Notes under the pieces: model-generated
Databases searched by the model: none
The model's input: the letters and a program-made list of their open reading frames with translations, nothing else
What the model was told of the DNA's origin: nothing
Shown here: one piece after another, positions 8,055 to 16,391 of the stretch
How the letters are laid out: the number at the start of each line of letters is the position of its first letter
Position numbering within the stretch: position 1 is the stretch's first letter
Position numbers and translations under genes: made by a program
Source: Chloroflexota bacterium
GTDB taxonomy: Bacteria; Chloroflexota; Anaerolineae; DTLA01
Direction of reading: 5' to 3'
Assembly (NCBI GenBank): GCA_014874485.1
Contig: JADBJK010000074.1
Coordinates: forward strand, 1-64,000
DNA: 64,000 nt

Positions 8055-9830
8055 TCACCGCGTCGCCTGCCGCTCTGGCTCTACCCACAGGGACAGGGCA
8101 TTGCCCTGAATCTCCCACAGGCGGCGGTACAGCCCATCGCGGGCCATCAGTTCCTCGTGGGTTCCCTGTTCCACGATGCGGCTTTCGTCCAGCACCACGA
8201 TCTTGTCGGCGTTCCGAATCGTGGACAGGCGGTGCGCGATGACAATGGTCGTGCGCCCCTCCATCAGCCGCTCCAGCGCCTGCTGGATGAGGGCCTCGGT
8301 CTCGGTGTCCACCGACGACGTCGCCTCGTCCAGGATGAGGATGGGCGCGTCCTTGAGCACCGCCCGCGCGATGGCGAGCCGCTGCCGCTGCCCGCCCGAT
8401 AGTTTCACGCCGCGCTCGCCGATGAGGGTGTCGTACCCATCGGGCAGTTGCGCGATGAACTCGTGGGCGTTGGCGATTTGGGCCGCGCGGATCATCTCCT
8501 GTTCGGTCGCGTCGGGGCGGCCGAACAGGATGTTCTCGCGCACCGTGCCGTGGAACAGGAACACGTCCTGCAGGACGATGCTGATCTGCCGGCGCAGGCT
8601 CTTGAGCGTCAGGTCGCGGATGTCGTGGCCGTCCAGGGTGATGCGCCCCTCGCAGACATCGTAGAAGCGCGGGATGAGGCTCGCCAGCGTCGTCTTGCCC
8701 ACGCCCGTCGGCCCCACCAGCGCGACGACCGACCCGGGTGCGATGTGCAGGTTGATGCCGTCCAGCACCTTGTCGCCAGGGCGGTACCAGAAACTCACGT
8801 TCTCAAAGCGGATTTCGCCGCGCGCCCGCCCCTTGAGTTCCACCGCGTTGGGCCTGTCCACCATGTCCGGTTGCTGGGCCAGGAGTTCGCTCACCCGCTC
8901 CGCGCCCGCCAGCGACTGCTGGACGCTTTCCCACACGCCGCTCATGGCGCGCACGGGCTGGTAGAACATCTCCAGGTACAGGAAGAACGCCACCAGGTCG
9001 GCCAGCGGCAACATCTGCTTCAGCACCAGTTGCCCGCCGAAGTACACCAGCACAATCGTGCCCAGCGACGACGCGAACTCTACGAACGGGTGGAACATGG
9101 CCATCAGGCGCAGGGCGCGGAGCAGCGAGTCGCGGTATTTGACGATGTGCCCCCAGATGTGGGCGGCCTCGGCGTCTTCCCGCGTGAACGCCTTGATCTC
9201 GCGGATGCCCGACAGGTTGTCGTTCAGCGCGGCGTTGAGTTCGCCCAGTTCCACCTGCCGCGCGCGGAACGCCGGCCGCACGTAGCGCGTGATGCCCCGC
9301 ATCGCCAGCGCAATCAGGGGGATGGGGATCATGCTCAAGAGCGTCAACTGCCAACTCATGCTGAGCAGCACCGCGGTTACGCCTACGAACATCAGGACGT
9401 TGACCAGGGCATCGGGCACCGCGTGGGCAATCAACTGCTCCAGCAGGTCCGAGTCGTTGACCACCCGCGACATCAACTGCCCGGTCTGCTTGTCCTCGTA
9501 GAAGCGCAGCGACAGCCGCTGCAGGTGCCGGTACAGGTCGGCACGGACGTCGGCGACCACGTTCCAGCCGGCCACGTGGGCCATGTAACTGCGCAGGAAA
9601 CTGAAAAAGCCCCGCGCCACGAAGACGGCCAGCGCCAGCAGGGCCAGCCGGGTAACGGTGCTCATGGTCTCCGGCCCCGCGCCCGGCTCGGTAACGGCGG
9701 CGATCATCGTCTTGACGATCCACGGCGCGACCAGTTGCACGCCCACCAGGGCCAGCATGCTCGCGATGGTGATGACCAGCGCCCGCGAGTAGCGGCGGGC
9801 GCATCGGAATACGAATCGCAGGGATTTCAC
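8055..9830 (-). CDS. ABC exporter half-transporter (MsbA/LmrA type)
   Basis: 591 residues. The N-terminal six-helix ABC membrane domain covers about 1-320 and the C-terminal ATPase about 340-580. Walker A is GPTGVGKTT, signature LSGGQ, Walker B ILILDEATS, followed by an H-loop in VIAHRLS. Homodimeric exporters of this type move lipids, drugs or peptides outward. RBS GGAGG lies just before the GTG start. A 38-bp element that is duplicated upstream ends immediately before this RBS, so this gene may be locally regulated. The hydrolase follows in the same direction. Confidence 0.88.
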   Translation of the reverse strand: MKSLRFVFRCARRYSRALVITIASMLALVGVQLVAPWIVKTMIAAVTEPGAGPETMSTVTRLALLALAVFVARGFFSFLRSYMAHVAGWNVVADVRADLYRHLQRLSLRFYEDKQTGQLMSRVVNDSDLLEQLIAHAVPDALVNVLMFVGVTAVLLSMSWQLTLLSMIPIPLIALAMRGITRYVRPAFRARQVELGELNAALNDNLSGIREIKAFTREDAEAAHIWGHIVKYRDSLLRALRLMAMFHPFVEFASSLGTIVLVYFGGQLVLKQMLPLADLVAFFLYLEMFYQPVRAMSGVWESVQQSLAGAERVSELLAQQPDMVDRPNAVELKGRARGEIRFENVSFWYRPGDKVLDGINLHIAPGSVVALVGPTGVGKTTLASLIPRFYDVCEGRITLDGHDIRDLTLKSLRRQISIVLQDVFLFHGTVRENILFGRPDATEQEMIRAAQIANAHEFIAQLPDGYDTLIGERGVKLSGGQRQRLAIARAVLKDAPILILDEATSSVDTETEALIQQALERLMEGRTTIVIAHRLSTIRNADKIVVLDESRIVEQGTHEELMARDGLYRRLWEIQGNALSLWVEPERQATR

Positions 9831-9847
9831 GGGAATGCCTCCAAGAT

Positions 9848-9991
9848 GCAGGAACTACGGCGTAAGTTTACCACCAAACCGCAGGTGGGCAAAAGGCGCG
9901 TTCCTGTGCATGCGATGCTCCTCGCAGGTGCGTCGTATATAATGTGCGAAGCAGCAGGAACTACGGCGCAAGTTTAGCACCAAACCGCAGG
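9848..9991. promoter_or_regulatory. Pair of 38-bp direct repeats in the ABC exporter leader
   Basis: Copy 1 is at 9848-9885 and copy 2 at 9954-9991, 106 bp apart, with two mismatches. Read on the minus strand, each contains GTTTGGTGNTAAAC, a GTTT-N6-AAAC dyad. Copy 1 ends only a few bases ahead of the GGAGG and start of the exporter. Between the copies lies an AT-rich TATATAAT sequence at 9936-9943. The layout suggests operator sites or a duplicated leader; no known regulator is recognised. The rest of 9831-10117 shows nothing else. Confidence 0.5.
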
Positions 9992-10117
9992 CAAACCAAG
10001 GGGCGCGGCACAACGGCGAACCGCCAATCAGCGCGATGGACACGGACAGCGATTTCCCAATTCGTGCCTGTTCGTCTCATTCGCGGGCCACGGCCTCTTG
10101 TGTGTGCGACGCTCCCC

Positions 10118-10813
10118 TCACAGCGCCAGATTGTGCACCGCGTGGATCAGGAACGACGGCAACAGGCTGCGCGTCTTGGCGAACACTACGCCCAGCAGCA
10201 TGCCCAGCACCGCCAACGACAGCAGCGCGAGGGCATCGGCCGGCGCGACCGGCTTGCCGGGAACGAGGTAGTGCACGTAGTAATGGTAGAAGCCGAAGAT
10301 CAACCCCGACGCCGCCCACGCCCGCGTGGCCCCCATCGCCGATTCCAGCCGGGTTTGGATCACGCCGCGGAACGTGGCCTCCTCCAGAAACGCAAACACG
10401 ATGCTGTTGGAAACGAACGCCCGCAGGTCAAAGGTGCACCCCCTGCCCTGCACCTGCGGCCATCCCAGGCGCGCTACCAGGTACAGGCCCAGCACGACGG
10501 CGACAAGGATCATCGCCCGCCGATTCTGTGGCAGGCGAAAGCCTATCGCAGACAGGGGCCGTCGGCGCACCATCCACTCCATGACGGGCGGCAAGAGCAC
10601 CAGGAACACCAGGTAGGCGCTGAGCCAGCCAGACCACCAAAGGAACCTGAACCGGACGAATGGCACCATAAGCAGGCCGAAGACCACGAGCGCAACTTCC
10701 AGATACTCGCGCGAGGGCCTGGAAGCGCGGGTAAGCGCAGCCGGGTATCGGCCGCGATGGAGCAGGACGATGAAAATCGTGTGGATGGCGATGAGCGCAA
10801 TGGATGTGCCCAT
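10118..10813 (-). CDS. CPBP family intramembrane metalloprotease
   Basis: 231-residue polytopic membrane protein of the Rce1/CAAX-protease-like (ABI) family. The conserved motifs are LEEATFRGVI (EExxxR), a histidine in GFYHYYVHY, and the final IHAVHN segment. These place the metal-binding glutamates and histidines in the membrane. The target is unknown; bacterial members act on membrane proteins or in self-immunity. It is the last gene of a minus-strand run (HD, LysM, CPBP) with short gaps, and is probably co-transcribed. Confidence 0.83.
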   Translation of the reverse strand: MGTSIALIAIHTIFIVLLHRGRYPAALTRASRPSREYLEVALVVFGLLMVPFVRFRFLWWSGWLSAYLVFLVLLPPVMEWMVRRRPLSAIGFRLPQNRRAMILVAVVLGLYLVARLGWPQVQGRGCTFDLRAFVSNSIVFAFLEEATFRGVIQTRLESAMGATRAWAASGLIFGFYHYYVHYLVPGKPVAPADALALLSLAVLGMLLGVVFAKTRSLLPSFLIHAVHNLAL

Positions 10814-10841
10814 TGGATCACCTCCTTAGGCGTGGCCCGAA

Positions 10842-11849
10842 TCAGTACCACTCCAAATACCGCGTTTCGCCCGCGGGCACGAGGACGGTCCCCTTGCCCG
10901 GCTCCGGCCCTTCCTGCCGCATGAGCAGCACCTGCCAGGTCAGGCGGTGGTCGGTGGCGTCGGCGGGCGGGCGCAGTTCGGCGGGCAGCCGCCATGCGTT
11001 GGCCTTCGTCCACTGTTCGCCAACGACATCGCCGCCCCGGTACACGCGCACCACGTACCATTCGTCGGCGGCCAGCAGCCCCACCGACGCCCATTGCACG
11101 AAGACGTTCGCCGCGTCGCCACGGTACACCGTCCCATCCGGCGGCCACAGGAGGGCGGGCGCAGGGTACGGTGGGCCGGGCGTGGGCGTGTTGGTCGGGC
11201 GGAATGTGGGCGTCGGCAGCGGTGTGGGCGTTCCCGCCGGGATGATGATGGTCTGCCCCACCCGCAGCAGCGACGGGTCTTTGATGTTGTTGCGGCTCAT
11301 CAGCAGGTTGACGCTGGTGTTGAACTTCTTGGCGATGTCCGAAAGGGTGTCGCCCGACTCCACCGTGTACGCCTGCTCGCCGGGGGCCAGTGCGGGCGCG
11401 CCCGTGGCCGATGGCGTGCTCGCGGGCAGCGTCGCCTGGGGTTGCGTCGCCGCCGGTTCCGGCGTCGGCGTTGGGCGCGGGATGATCAACTCCTGCCCGA
11501 TGCGGATGATGGAGTCCGCCTCCAACCCGTTGGCCTCCAGCACGGCGCGCTCCGAGACCCCGTACTGCTTGGCGATGATCCCCACCGACTCGCCCTTTTG
11601 CACGATGTGGATGATGGGTGGCAGCGGCGTGAAGGTCTGGGTGGGCGTCGCCGTGGCCGTGGGCGAGGGCGTGCGCGTCGGGCGTGGCGAGGGCGATGGC
11701 GACTCAACTACGGTCGCCGCCGGCGTGGGCGATGCCACCGTCGGCTGTCCCGCCGCCCTGGGCAGGACCGCCGCCAGCGCGGTCAGGGCCACCAGGGCCG
11801 CCAGCACCAGGGCAATGGGCAAGACCGATTCGCGTTTTCGCGCGTCCAT
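10842..11849 (-). CDS. Membrane-anchored protein with two LysM domains
   Basis: 335 residues. An N-terminal membrane anchor or signal (about 10-30) is followed by a Pro/Thr-rich spacer with PSPSPRPTRTPSP-type sequence. LysM 1 starts HIVQKGESVGIIAKQYGV and LysM 2 starts YTVESGDTLSDIAKKFNT; each ends GQELIIP or GQTIIIP. The C-terminal region after a second Pro/Thr spacer has a PALLWPPDGTVYRG segment, typical of an Ig/FN3-like surface domain. It should bind peptidoglycan outside the membrane. Six bases separate it from the HD gene. Confidence 0.85.
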   Translation of the reverse strand: MDARKRESVLPIALVLAALVALTALAAVLPRAAGQPTVASPTPAATVVESPSPSPRPTRTPSPTATATPTQTFTPLPPIIHIVQKGESVGIIAKQYGVSERAVLEANGLEADSIIRIGQELIIPRPTPTPEPAATQPQATLPASTPSATGAPALAPGEQAYTVESGDTLSDIAKKFNTSVNLLMSRNNIKDPSLLRVGQTIIIPAGTPTPLPTPTFRPTNTPTPGPPYPAPALLWPPDGTVYRGDAANVFVQWASVGLLAADEWYVVRVYRGGDVVGEQWTKANAWRLPAELRPPADATDHRLTWQVLLMRQEGPEPGKGTVLVPAGETRYLEWY

Positions 11850-11855
11850 GTCCCC

Positions 11856-12437
11856 CTAGCCCTGGGCCAGCGAGCCGTCTATGCCCAGCGGGGCGGCGAC
11901 GGACTTCAGGGCCTCAATGACCGTGGCGATGTGTTCGTCCAGCGCCACGCCCAGTTCCGCCGCGCCCTGCTCAATCTCCTCGCGGCTGACGGCGCGCGCG
12001 AAGGCCTTGTCCTTCCACTTCTTGCGGACCGACTTGACCTCCACGTCGGCGATGTTCTTGCTGGGGCGCACCAGGGCCACCGCAATGACCAGGCCAGTGA
12101 GTTCGTCCACGGCGAACAGGGCCTTCTCCATGGGCGTCTCGCGGGGGATGCCGCTGTAGTTGGCGTGGGAGCGCACCGCGCGCACGATTTCCGCGGGCCA
12201 GCCCATGTCCTCCAGCATCTGCGCGCCCGCGAATGGGTGCTCACCCGGCCCCATCGTCGGGTGCTCCTCGTAGTCCACGTCGTGGATGAGGCCCACGATT
12301 CCCCACAGGTCCTCGTCCTCGCCGAACTTGCGGGCGTAGGCGCGCATGGCCGCTTCCACGGCGATGGCGTGCTTGATGTGCTCGGGTTCCTTGTTGTGCT
12401 CGTTGAGCAGCCGCCAGGCTTCCTCTCGTGTTACCAT
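11856..12437 (-). CDS. HD-domain phosphohydrolase
   Basis: 193 residues. The metal-binding HD signature is in KHAIAVEAAM, GLIHDVDYEEHP and RSHANYSG, so the H...HD...H/D set is present near residues 20, 52-53 and beyond. It is a probable metal-dependent phosphohydrolase on nucleotides or similar substrates, in the cytoplasm. The start ATG at 12437 follows a GGGGGTG box. The longer frame would translate the inverted repeat at 12465-12539 and is rejected. Confidence 0.82.
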   Translation of the reverse strand: MVTREEAWRLLNEHNKEPEHIKHAIAVEAAMRAYARKFGEDEDLWGIVGLIHDVDYEEHPTMGPGEHPFAGAQMLEDMGWPAEIVRAVRSHANYSGIPRETPMEKALFAVDELTGLVIAVALVRPSKNIADVEVKSVRKKWKDKAFARAVSREEIEQGAAELGVALDEHIATVIEALKSVAAPLGIDGSLAQG

Positions 12438-12464
12438 GTTCACCCCCAAGGCTTCATGTCTTTG

Positions 12465-12539
12465 CACCGCAGAGTCGCAGAGGACACAGAGGGCACAAAC
12501 CAAATCAACCCCCTCTGCGCTCTCCGCGTCTCTGCGGTG
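12465..12539. repeat. Dispersed inverted repeat (family R2)
   Basis: Two 29-bp arms, 12465-12493 and 12511-12539, pair with about five mismatches. The arms begin CACCGCAGAG and end CAGAGGG. The right arm encodes the last residues of the GT4 gene. A related fragment with CCGCAGAGG and CCCCTCTGCG lies at 58035-58080. Confidence 0.75.
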
Positions 12540-13629
12540 AATCATGCTTCTGCAATTCCTGCGCCACGAATGCCGCGAGTTGCCTCCGAAACTCCTCCAC
12601 GCTGAAGCGGGCGGCATTGGCCCGCAGCACGTCGGCGTCAAACTCCGCCTGCTCGCACCGCGCCACGGCGTCCATCAGCGATTCGGGCGTCTGCTCGGCG
12701 AACAGGATGCCGGTGCGCCCGTGCTGCACGGTGTCCAACGCCCCGCCGCCGGCGAAGGCGATGACGGGCCGCCCCGCCGCCTGCGCCTCCACGGGCGTGA
12801 TGCCGAAATCCTCCAGGCCGGGGAAGATCAGCGCCCGGCACCGCGCCATGTAGTCGCGCACCTGTTCAAGCGGCAGCCGCCCCAGGAAGGTAACGTTGGG
12901 CCGGGCCAGGGCCTCCAGTGCCTTGCGGTCGCGCCCCTCGCCGATGATGACCAGCGGCTTGCCCAGGCGGTTGAACGCCTCCACCGCCAGGTCTATCCGC
13001 TTGTACGGCACCAGGCGCGACACGACGAGATAGTAGTCGTCGTGCTTCGCGGCCGGCTCAAACCGCTCGGTGTGCACCGGCGGGTAGATGACCACCGAGT
13101 CGCGCCGGTAGTATTTGGCAATGCGCTGGCGTACCGCCTCGGAGATGGCGACGAACGCGTCCACGCGGTCCGCCGCCAGCCGGTCCCACATCCGCAACTG
13201 GGCCAGGAACGGCACCAGCGCCGCCTGGGCCGGTTTCCCCAGCCCCTCGCGGCGGATGTAGTTGGCCGTGTCCCACAGGTAGCGCGTGGGCGTCAGGCAG
13301 TAGCAGATGTGCAACGTCTCCGGTGGCGTGATGATGCCGTGGCAGAAGCCGCTCTTGTTGCTGATGACCACGTCGTAGCCCGCGAAGTCAAACCGCTCAA
13401 AGGCCAGCGGGTAGAAAGGCAGGAACACCTGGTGTTTGCGCTTCACCAGGGGCCAGCGGTCAAGGAACGACGTGCGGATGTCCCACTGCCTGTACGCATC
13501 CGGCATCCGTTCGCGCCAGTAGATGGACGTGTAGAGCGGGGCGCCCGGATACATGTCCATCAGGACTTCCAGGACTCCCTCGGCTCCGCCCATCTGGTTC
13601 AGCCAGTCGTGGACAATGGCGACGTTCAC
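12505..13629 (-). CDS. GT4 family glycosyltransferase
   Basis: 374-residue GT-B retaining enzyme. The N-terminal domain starts VAIVHDWLNQMGGAE (acceptor side). The C-terminal domain has VSRLVPYKRIDLAVEAFNRL, VIIGEGRDR and the donor-site motif FPGLEDFGITPVEAQAAGRPVI with its E-x7-E pattern. It probably adds a mannose- or galactose-type sugar to a lipid-linked glycan. The last 13 residues (HDSPQRRGERRGG) are encoded by an inverted repeat element, which has apparently replaced the native stop. It has its own promoter at 13683-13711. Confidence 0.87.
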   Translation of the reverse strand: MNVAIVHDWLNQMGGAEGVLEVLMDMYPGAPLYTSIYWRERMPDAYRQWDIRTSFLDRWPLVKRKHQVFLPFYPLAFERFDFAGYDVVISNKSGFCHGIITPPETLHICYCLTPTRYLWDTANYIRREGLGKPAQAALVPFLAQLRMWDRLAADRVDAFVAISEAVRQRIAKYYRRDSVVIYPPVHTERFEPAAKHDDYYLVVSRLVPYKRIDLAVEAFNRLGKPLVIIGEGRDRKALEALARPNVTFLGRLPLEQVRDYMARCRALIFPGLEDFGITPVEAQAAGRPVIAFAGGGALDTVQHGRTGILFAEQTPESLMDAVARCEQAEFDADVLRANAARFSVEEFRRQLAAFVAQELQKHDSPQRRGERRGG

Positions 13630-13682
13630 GAGTCCCCCTCAGAGACAGGCGCGGGCCCGACTCTCGGCCCGCATCGCGCGGC

Positions 13683-13711
13683 AGTATATCATAACCCACG
13701 GGGCAGGGCAA
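13683..13711 (-). promoter_or_regulatory. Promoter for the GT4-HD-LysM-CPBP run
   Basis: On the minus strand, TTGCCC (13711-13706), a 17-bp spacer and TATACT (13688-13683). It is about 55 bases upstream of the GT4 start. Confidence 0.65.
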
Positions 13712-13826
13712 GCGCGGCGGGGCTTGGTTTCGGCCTCCGCGTTTGTTGGGTGCTGCCGGAAGCGGCCGGTGTACCTCAGCGGCGCATGCGGCCGGTTCAA
13801 CAATGGAGATGGCACCGGAGCAGAGA

Positions 13827-13855
13827 TTGACAGGTGTGCGCCGCCTGGCTACCAT
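13827..13855 (+). promoter_or_regulatory. Promoter for the GNAT acetyltransferase
   Basis: TTGACA at 13827-13832, a 17-bp spacer and TACCAT at 13850-13855, leaving a leader of about 85 bases. Apart from the two promoters, nothing else is seen in the 13630-13946 gap. Confidence 0.55.
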
Positions 13856-13946
13856 TTGGGCAGGGTTCACAGCAAGCGCGGCCGTCGGCCCGTGCCCTTT
13901 GGCGGCCCAGGGCGCAGGCCAGAGGCTGCATCTCGGAGGACTGCCG

Positions 13947-14483
13947 GTGCTGCCGAAGCGGATCACAACGAAAGATGGCAAGACCCTCACGATCCGCCAC
14001 GCACGCGAATCGGACGCCGCCGCCCTCATCCGGCTTCTGGACGAGGTCTTCGCCGAGGAGGCCTTCATGGTGCGCGCGTCGTTCAACCAGACGCCGGAAG
14101 ATGAGCGGGCGTTCATCCGAAGCGTAACGCCGCCCAGCCTGTTCGTGGTGGCCGAGCACAGGGGCGCGCTGGTGGGCTGGCTTTCGCTATTCCGGCTCAA
14201 GGCCGAGTTCTGCCATCACGTGGCCGAACTGGGCATCGGCGTCCGGAAGGACTACCGCGGCGTCGGCGTCGGGCTGGCCCTCATGCGGACGGCCCAGGAA
14301 TGGGCCAAGGCCGTGGGGTTTGAGAAGATCACCCTGGTCGTGCGGGCGTCCAACGCGGTGGCGCGGCGGCTGTACGAGAAGTGCGGTTTCGTGTACGAAG
14401 GTCACCGCATCCGCCAGGTCAAGCGCCGTGGCCAATACGACGACGATTACGTGATGGCGTGGTTCGTGGACGCGGGGCCATGA
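13947..14483 (+). CDS. GNAT family N-acetyltransferase
   Basis: 178 residues. The acetyl-CoA binding motif is VRKDYRGVGVGLALM (R/Q-x-x-G-x-G/A), followed by the C-terminal ARRLYEKCGFVYEG strand-helix typical of RimI/PhnO-like enzymes. The acceptor amine is unknown. The GTG start at 13947 is preferred because CGGAGGA lies just upstream; the frame is open further 5' but that part is unlike the family. Confidence 0.83.
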   Translation: MLPKRITTKDGKTLTIRHARESDAAALIRLLDEVFAEEAFMVRASFNQTPEDERAFIRSVTPPSLFVVAEHRGALVGWLSLFRLKAEFCHHVAELGIGVRKDYRGVGVGLALMRTAQEWAKAVGFEKITLVVRASNAVARRLYEKCGFVYEGHRIRQVKRRGQYDDDYVMAWFVDAGP

Positions 14484-14528
14484 CCCACGGGCCGCGCGGG
14501 TTGGCAGCCCCCGATTCGCCTCGGCCGA

Positions 14529-14876
14529 CTACCCCGCCGCCTGGAGTTCATCCAGCAGCGCGACGGCGCGGCGCAGGTGCGGGATTACGATGGACCCGCC
14601 CACGACCAGCGCCACCGAGAAGACCTCAAACAGTTCCTCGCGGGTAACGCCTTCGCCCACGCAGCGGATGATGTGATAAGCGATGCAGTCGTCGCACCGC
14701 AGCACCATGGATGCCACCAGCCCCAACATCTCTTTGGTCTTGGTGTCCAGCGCGCCCTCGTGGTACGTCTGCGTGTCCAGGGCGAAGAACCGCTTGATGA
14801 CGAGGTTGTCCTCCTCCAGGATGCGCTTGTTCATGCGCTCGCGGAATTGCCGAAACTCCTCCAGCCGACTGCCCAT
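14529..14876 (-). CDS. Carboxymuconolactone decarboxylase-family (AhpD-like) protein
   Basis: 115-residue all-helical protein. The AhpD-type redox motif CDDCIAYH is complete (C61, C64, H68). Such proteins act as disulfide reductants or peroxidase partners rather than decarboxylases. The promoter is immediately upstream. No peroxiredoxin gene is adjacent. Confidence 0.87.
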   Translation of the reverse strand: MGSRLEEFRQFRERMNKRILEEDNLVIKRFFALDTQTYHEGALDTKTKEMLGLVASMVLRCDDCIAYHIIRCVGEGVTREELFEVFSVALVVGGSIVIPHLRRAVALLDELQAAG

Positions 14877-14902
14877 ACGCGCTCCTCGTGCGAAGTTGCG
14901 CT

Positions 14903-14931
14903 AGTCTAGCGCGGGCGCGGCCGTGCGTCAA
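14903..14931 (-). promoter_or_regulatory. Promoter of the AhpD-like gene
   Basis: On the minus strand, TTGACG (14931-14926), a 17-bp spacer and TAGACT (14908-14903), about 25 bases ahead of the start. Confidence 0.7.
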
Positions 14932-15022
14932 AAAAGCGCGGCGGCCGTTGCGGCAACACCATCATCGCAACGGCCACCAGTCAGTAGATGAGGAGTCGTT
15001 CGGCGTCGGGTTGTAGGCGTCC

Positions 15023-16390
15023 CTACACCGCGTTGGACTGGGTGTCCAGGCAGCGGTAGGCGTGCTCCTCCACGTACAGGGGGCAGCCCCCGCCGCACAG
15101 ATCCAGTTCTGGGCAATCCTTGCACTTCTCCTGAATCCACGTGCGGTCGCGCAGGCAGCGGGCCGTCTCGTGGTTCCAGATGGAGTCCCAGTCGTCGGTG
15201 AGGATGTTGCCCAGGGACTTGTAGTAACTCTGGCACGGGATGACGTCGCCGTTGGGCTCCACGCACATGTTGAACTCGGCGGCGGTGCACGTCTTGATGC
15301 CCAGTTCCAGTTTGATGGGGTCCAGTTCGCAGTATTGGGTGGGCGTGTACCAGATGAGGCGCATGCCGTTGCGCGCCGCGGCGTCCTTCACGCGCAGGAC
15401 GATGTCCTGCAACTCGGCCTCGGTGAACCCCGTGCCCACCACCTTCCCCTTGCCCGAGTAGATCATCCCGTTGCACGCGAAGGTGCGGATGCCCAGTTCG
15501 GCCAGGAAGTCTATCGTGTCCCCAATGGTGGGGACGTTGTCGTGGGTGAGGGTGGTGTTGGTGATGACGTACACATCGGCGGCGACGGCGTTGGCGATGC
15601 CTGCCACCGTCTCGGCCCACGCGCCAGAGCAGCCCACCATCTTGTTGTGGATCGCCTCGTCGTGGGATTCCAGCGTGATCTGGATGTGGTCCAGGCCGGC
15701 GTCCAGCAGGCGCTGCAGGTACGCCTTGTCCGCCAGTTTGCGCCCGTTGGTGAGCAGGCCGGTTACCAGGCCCACGTCCTCGGCGTACTGGATGAGTTCC
15801 GGCAGGTCGCTGCGCAGGGTGGCCTCGCCGCCGGTGAAGGTTACGTGGGGCACGCCGATGTCCCACAGGCGGTCAATGACCCGCTTCCACGATTCGGTGG
15901 GCATTTCGGGGAAGTTGCGGTCGCGGGCCACGTAGCAGTGGGGGCAGTCGTCGTTGCACCGGTACGTCAGCGCCAGGTCCATGCGGTACGGGGCCGAAAC
16001 CGGCGTCTTGAACGGGTCAATCCGCTCCACGTCCAGGTACGTGATGGGGCACACGTCATCGGTGCGGGTCATGGTCAGGATCGTATCCCGCAGGCTCTCG
16101 TAGTCCTTGCGGGCCTGCTCCTTGCTGACCCGGTAGCGGCGCGTGATCTCGCGGACGGCCTCTTCGGGGGACTTGTCCTGCAGGATGAGGCGGGCGTACT
16201 CGGTGGCGGTCTGGTTGAGGTGCAGCACCTTGGCGGCGTTGATGATCAGGATGCCGCGCCCGTCCTCCTCCACGCGCAGGTGCAGGCGGAACCGCTCCTC
16301 CTGGCCCGCGGGCGACCGATAATGGTAGATGCCCCTCTGGAGCGGCTTCTGTGGCGTGAACCAATCGCGGATTCTATCTACGATGCCCAT
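15023..16390 (-). CDS. Radical SAM/SPASM peptide maturase with fused PqqD-like N-terminus
   Basis: 455 residues in three parts. The N-terminal domain (about 34-107) is PqqD-like: a winged-helix RiPP recognition element with ILIINAAKVLHLNQTATEY and a helix ending RDTILTM. The radical SAM core has CNDDCPHC (C145, C149, C152 for the 4Fe-4S/SAM cluster) and FTGGEA near 187-190. The C-terminal SPASM-type region carries Cys at 354, 368, 376, 386, 412, 423, 426, 432 and 436, enough for auxiliary Fe-S clusters. Enzymes with this layout (PqqE, AlbA, ranthipeptide maturases) modify ribosomal peptides. The ATG at 16390 lies one base after the stop of the Cys-rich membrane protein. Its RBS, GGAGGAGG, is inside that gene's last codons. 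The likely job is cytoplasmic modification of the neighbouring Cys-Ala tail; this is inference from family and coupling. Confidence 0.85.
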   Translation of the reverse strand: MGIVDRIRDWFTPQKPLQRGIYHYRSPAGQEERFRLHLRVEEDGRGILIINAAKVLHLNQTATEYARLILQDKSPEEAVREITRRYRVSKEQARKDYESLRDTILTMTRTDDVCPITYLDVERIDPFKTPVSAPYRMDLALTYRCNDDCPHCYVARDRNFPEMPTESWKRVIDRLWDIGVPHVTFTGGEATLRSDLPELIQYAEDVGLVTGLLTNGRKLADKAYLQRLLDAGLDHIQITLESHDEAIHNKMVGCSGAWAETVAGIANAVAADVYVITNTTLTHDNVPTIGDTIDFLAELGIRTFACNGMIYSGKGKVVGTGFTEAELQDIVLRVKDAAARNGMRLIWYTPTQYCELDPIKLELGIKTCTAAEFNMCVEPNGDVIPCQSYYKSLGNILTDDWDSIWNHETARCLRDRTWIQEKCKDCPELDLCGGGCPLYVEEHAYRCLDTQSNAV

Positions 16391-16391
16391 G

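Noticed and set aside
9936-9943. Plus-strand TATATAAT as a promoter
   Set aside because: No plus-strand gene lies downstream; both flanking genes are on the minus strand.
10947-12605. 552-codon plus-strand open frame across the LysM and HD genes
   Set aside because: It is antisense to two well-supported proteins and has no recognisable domain.
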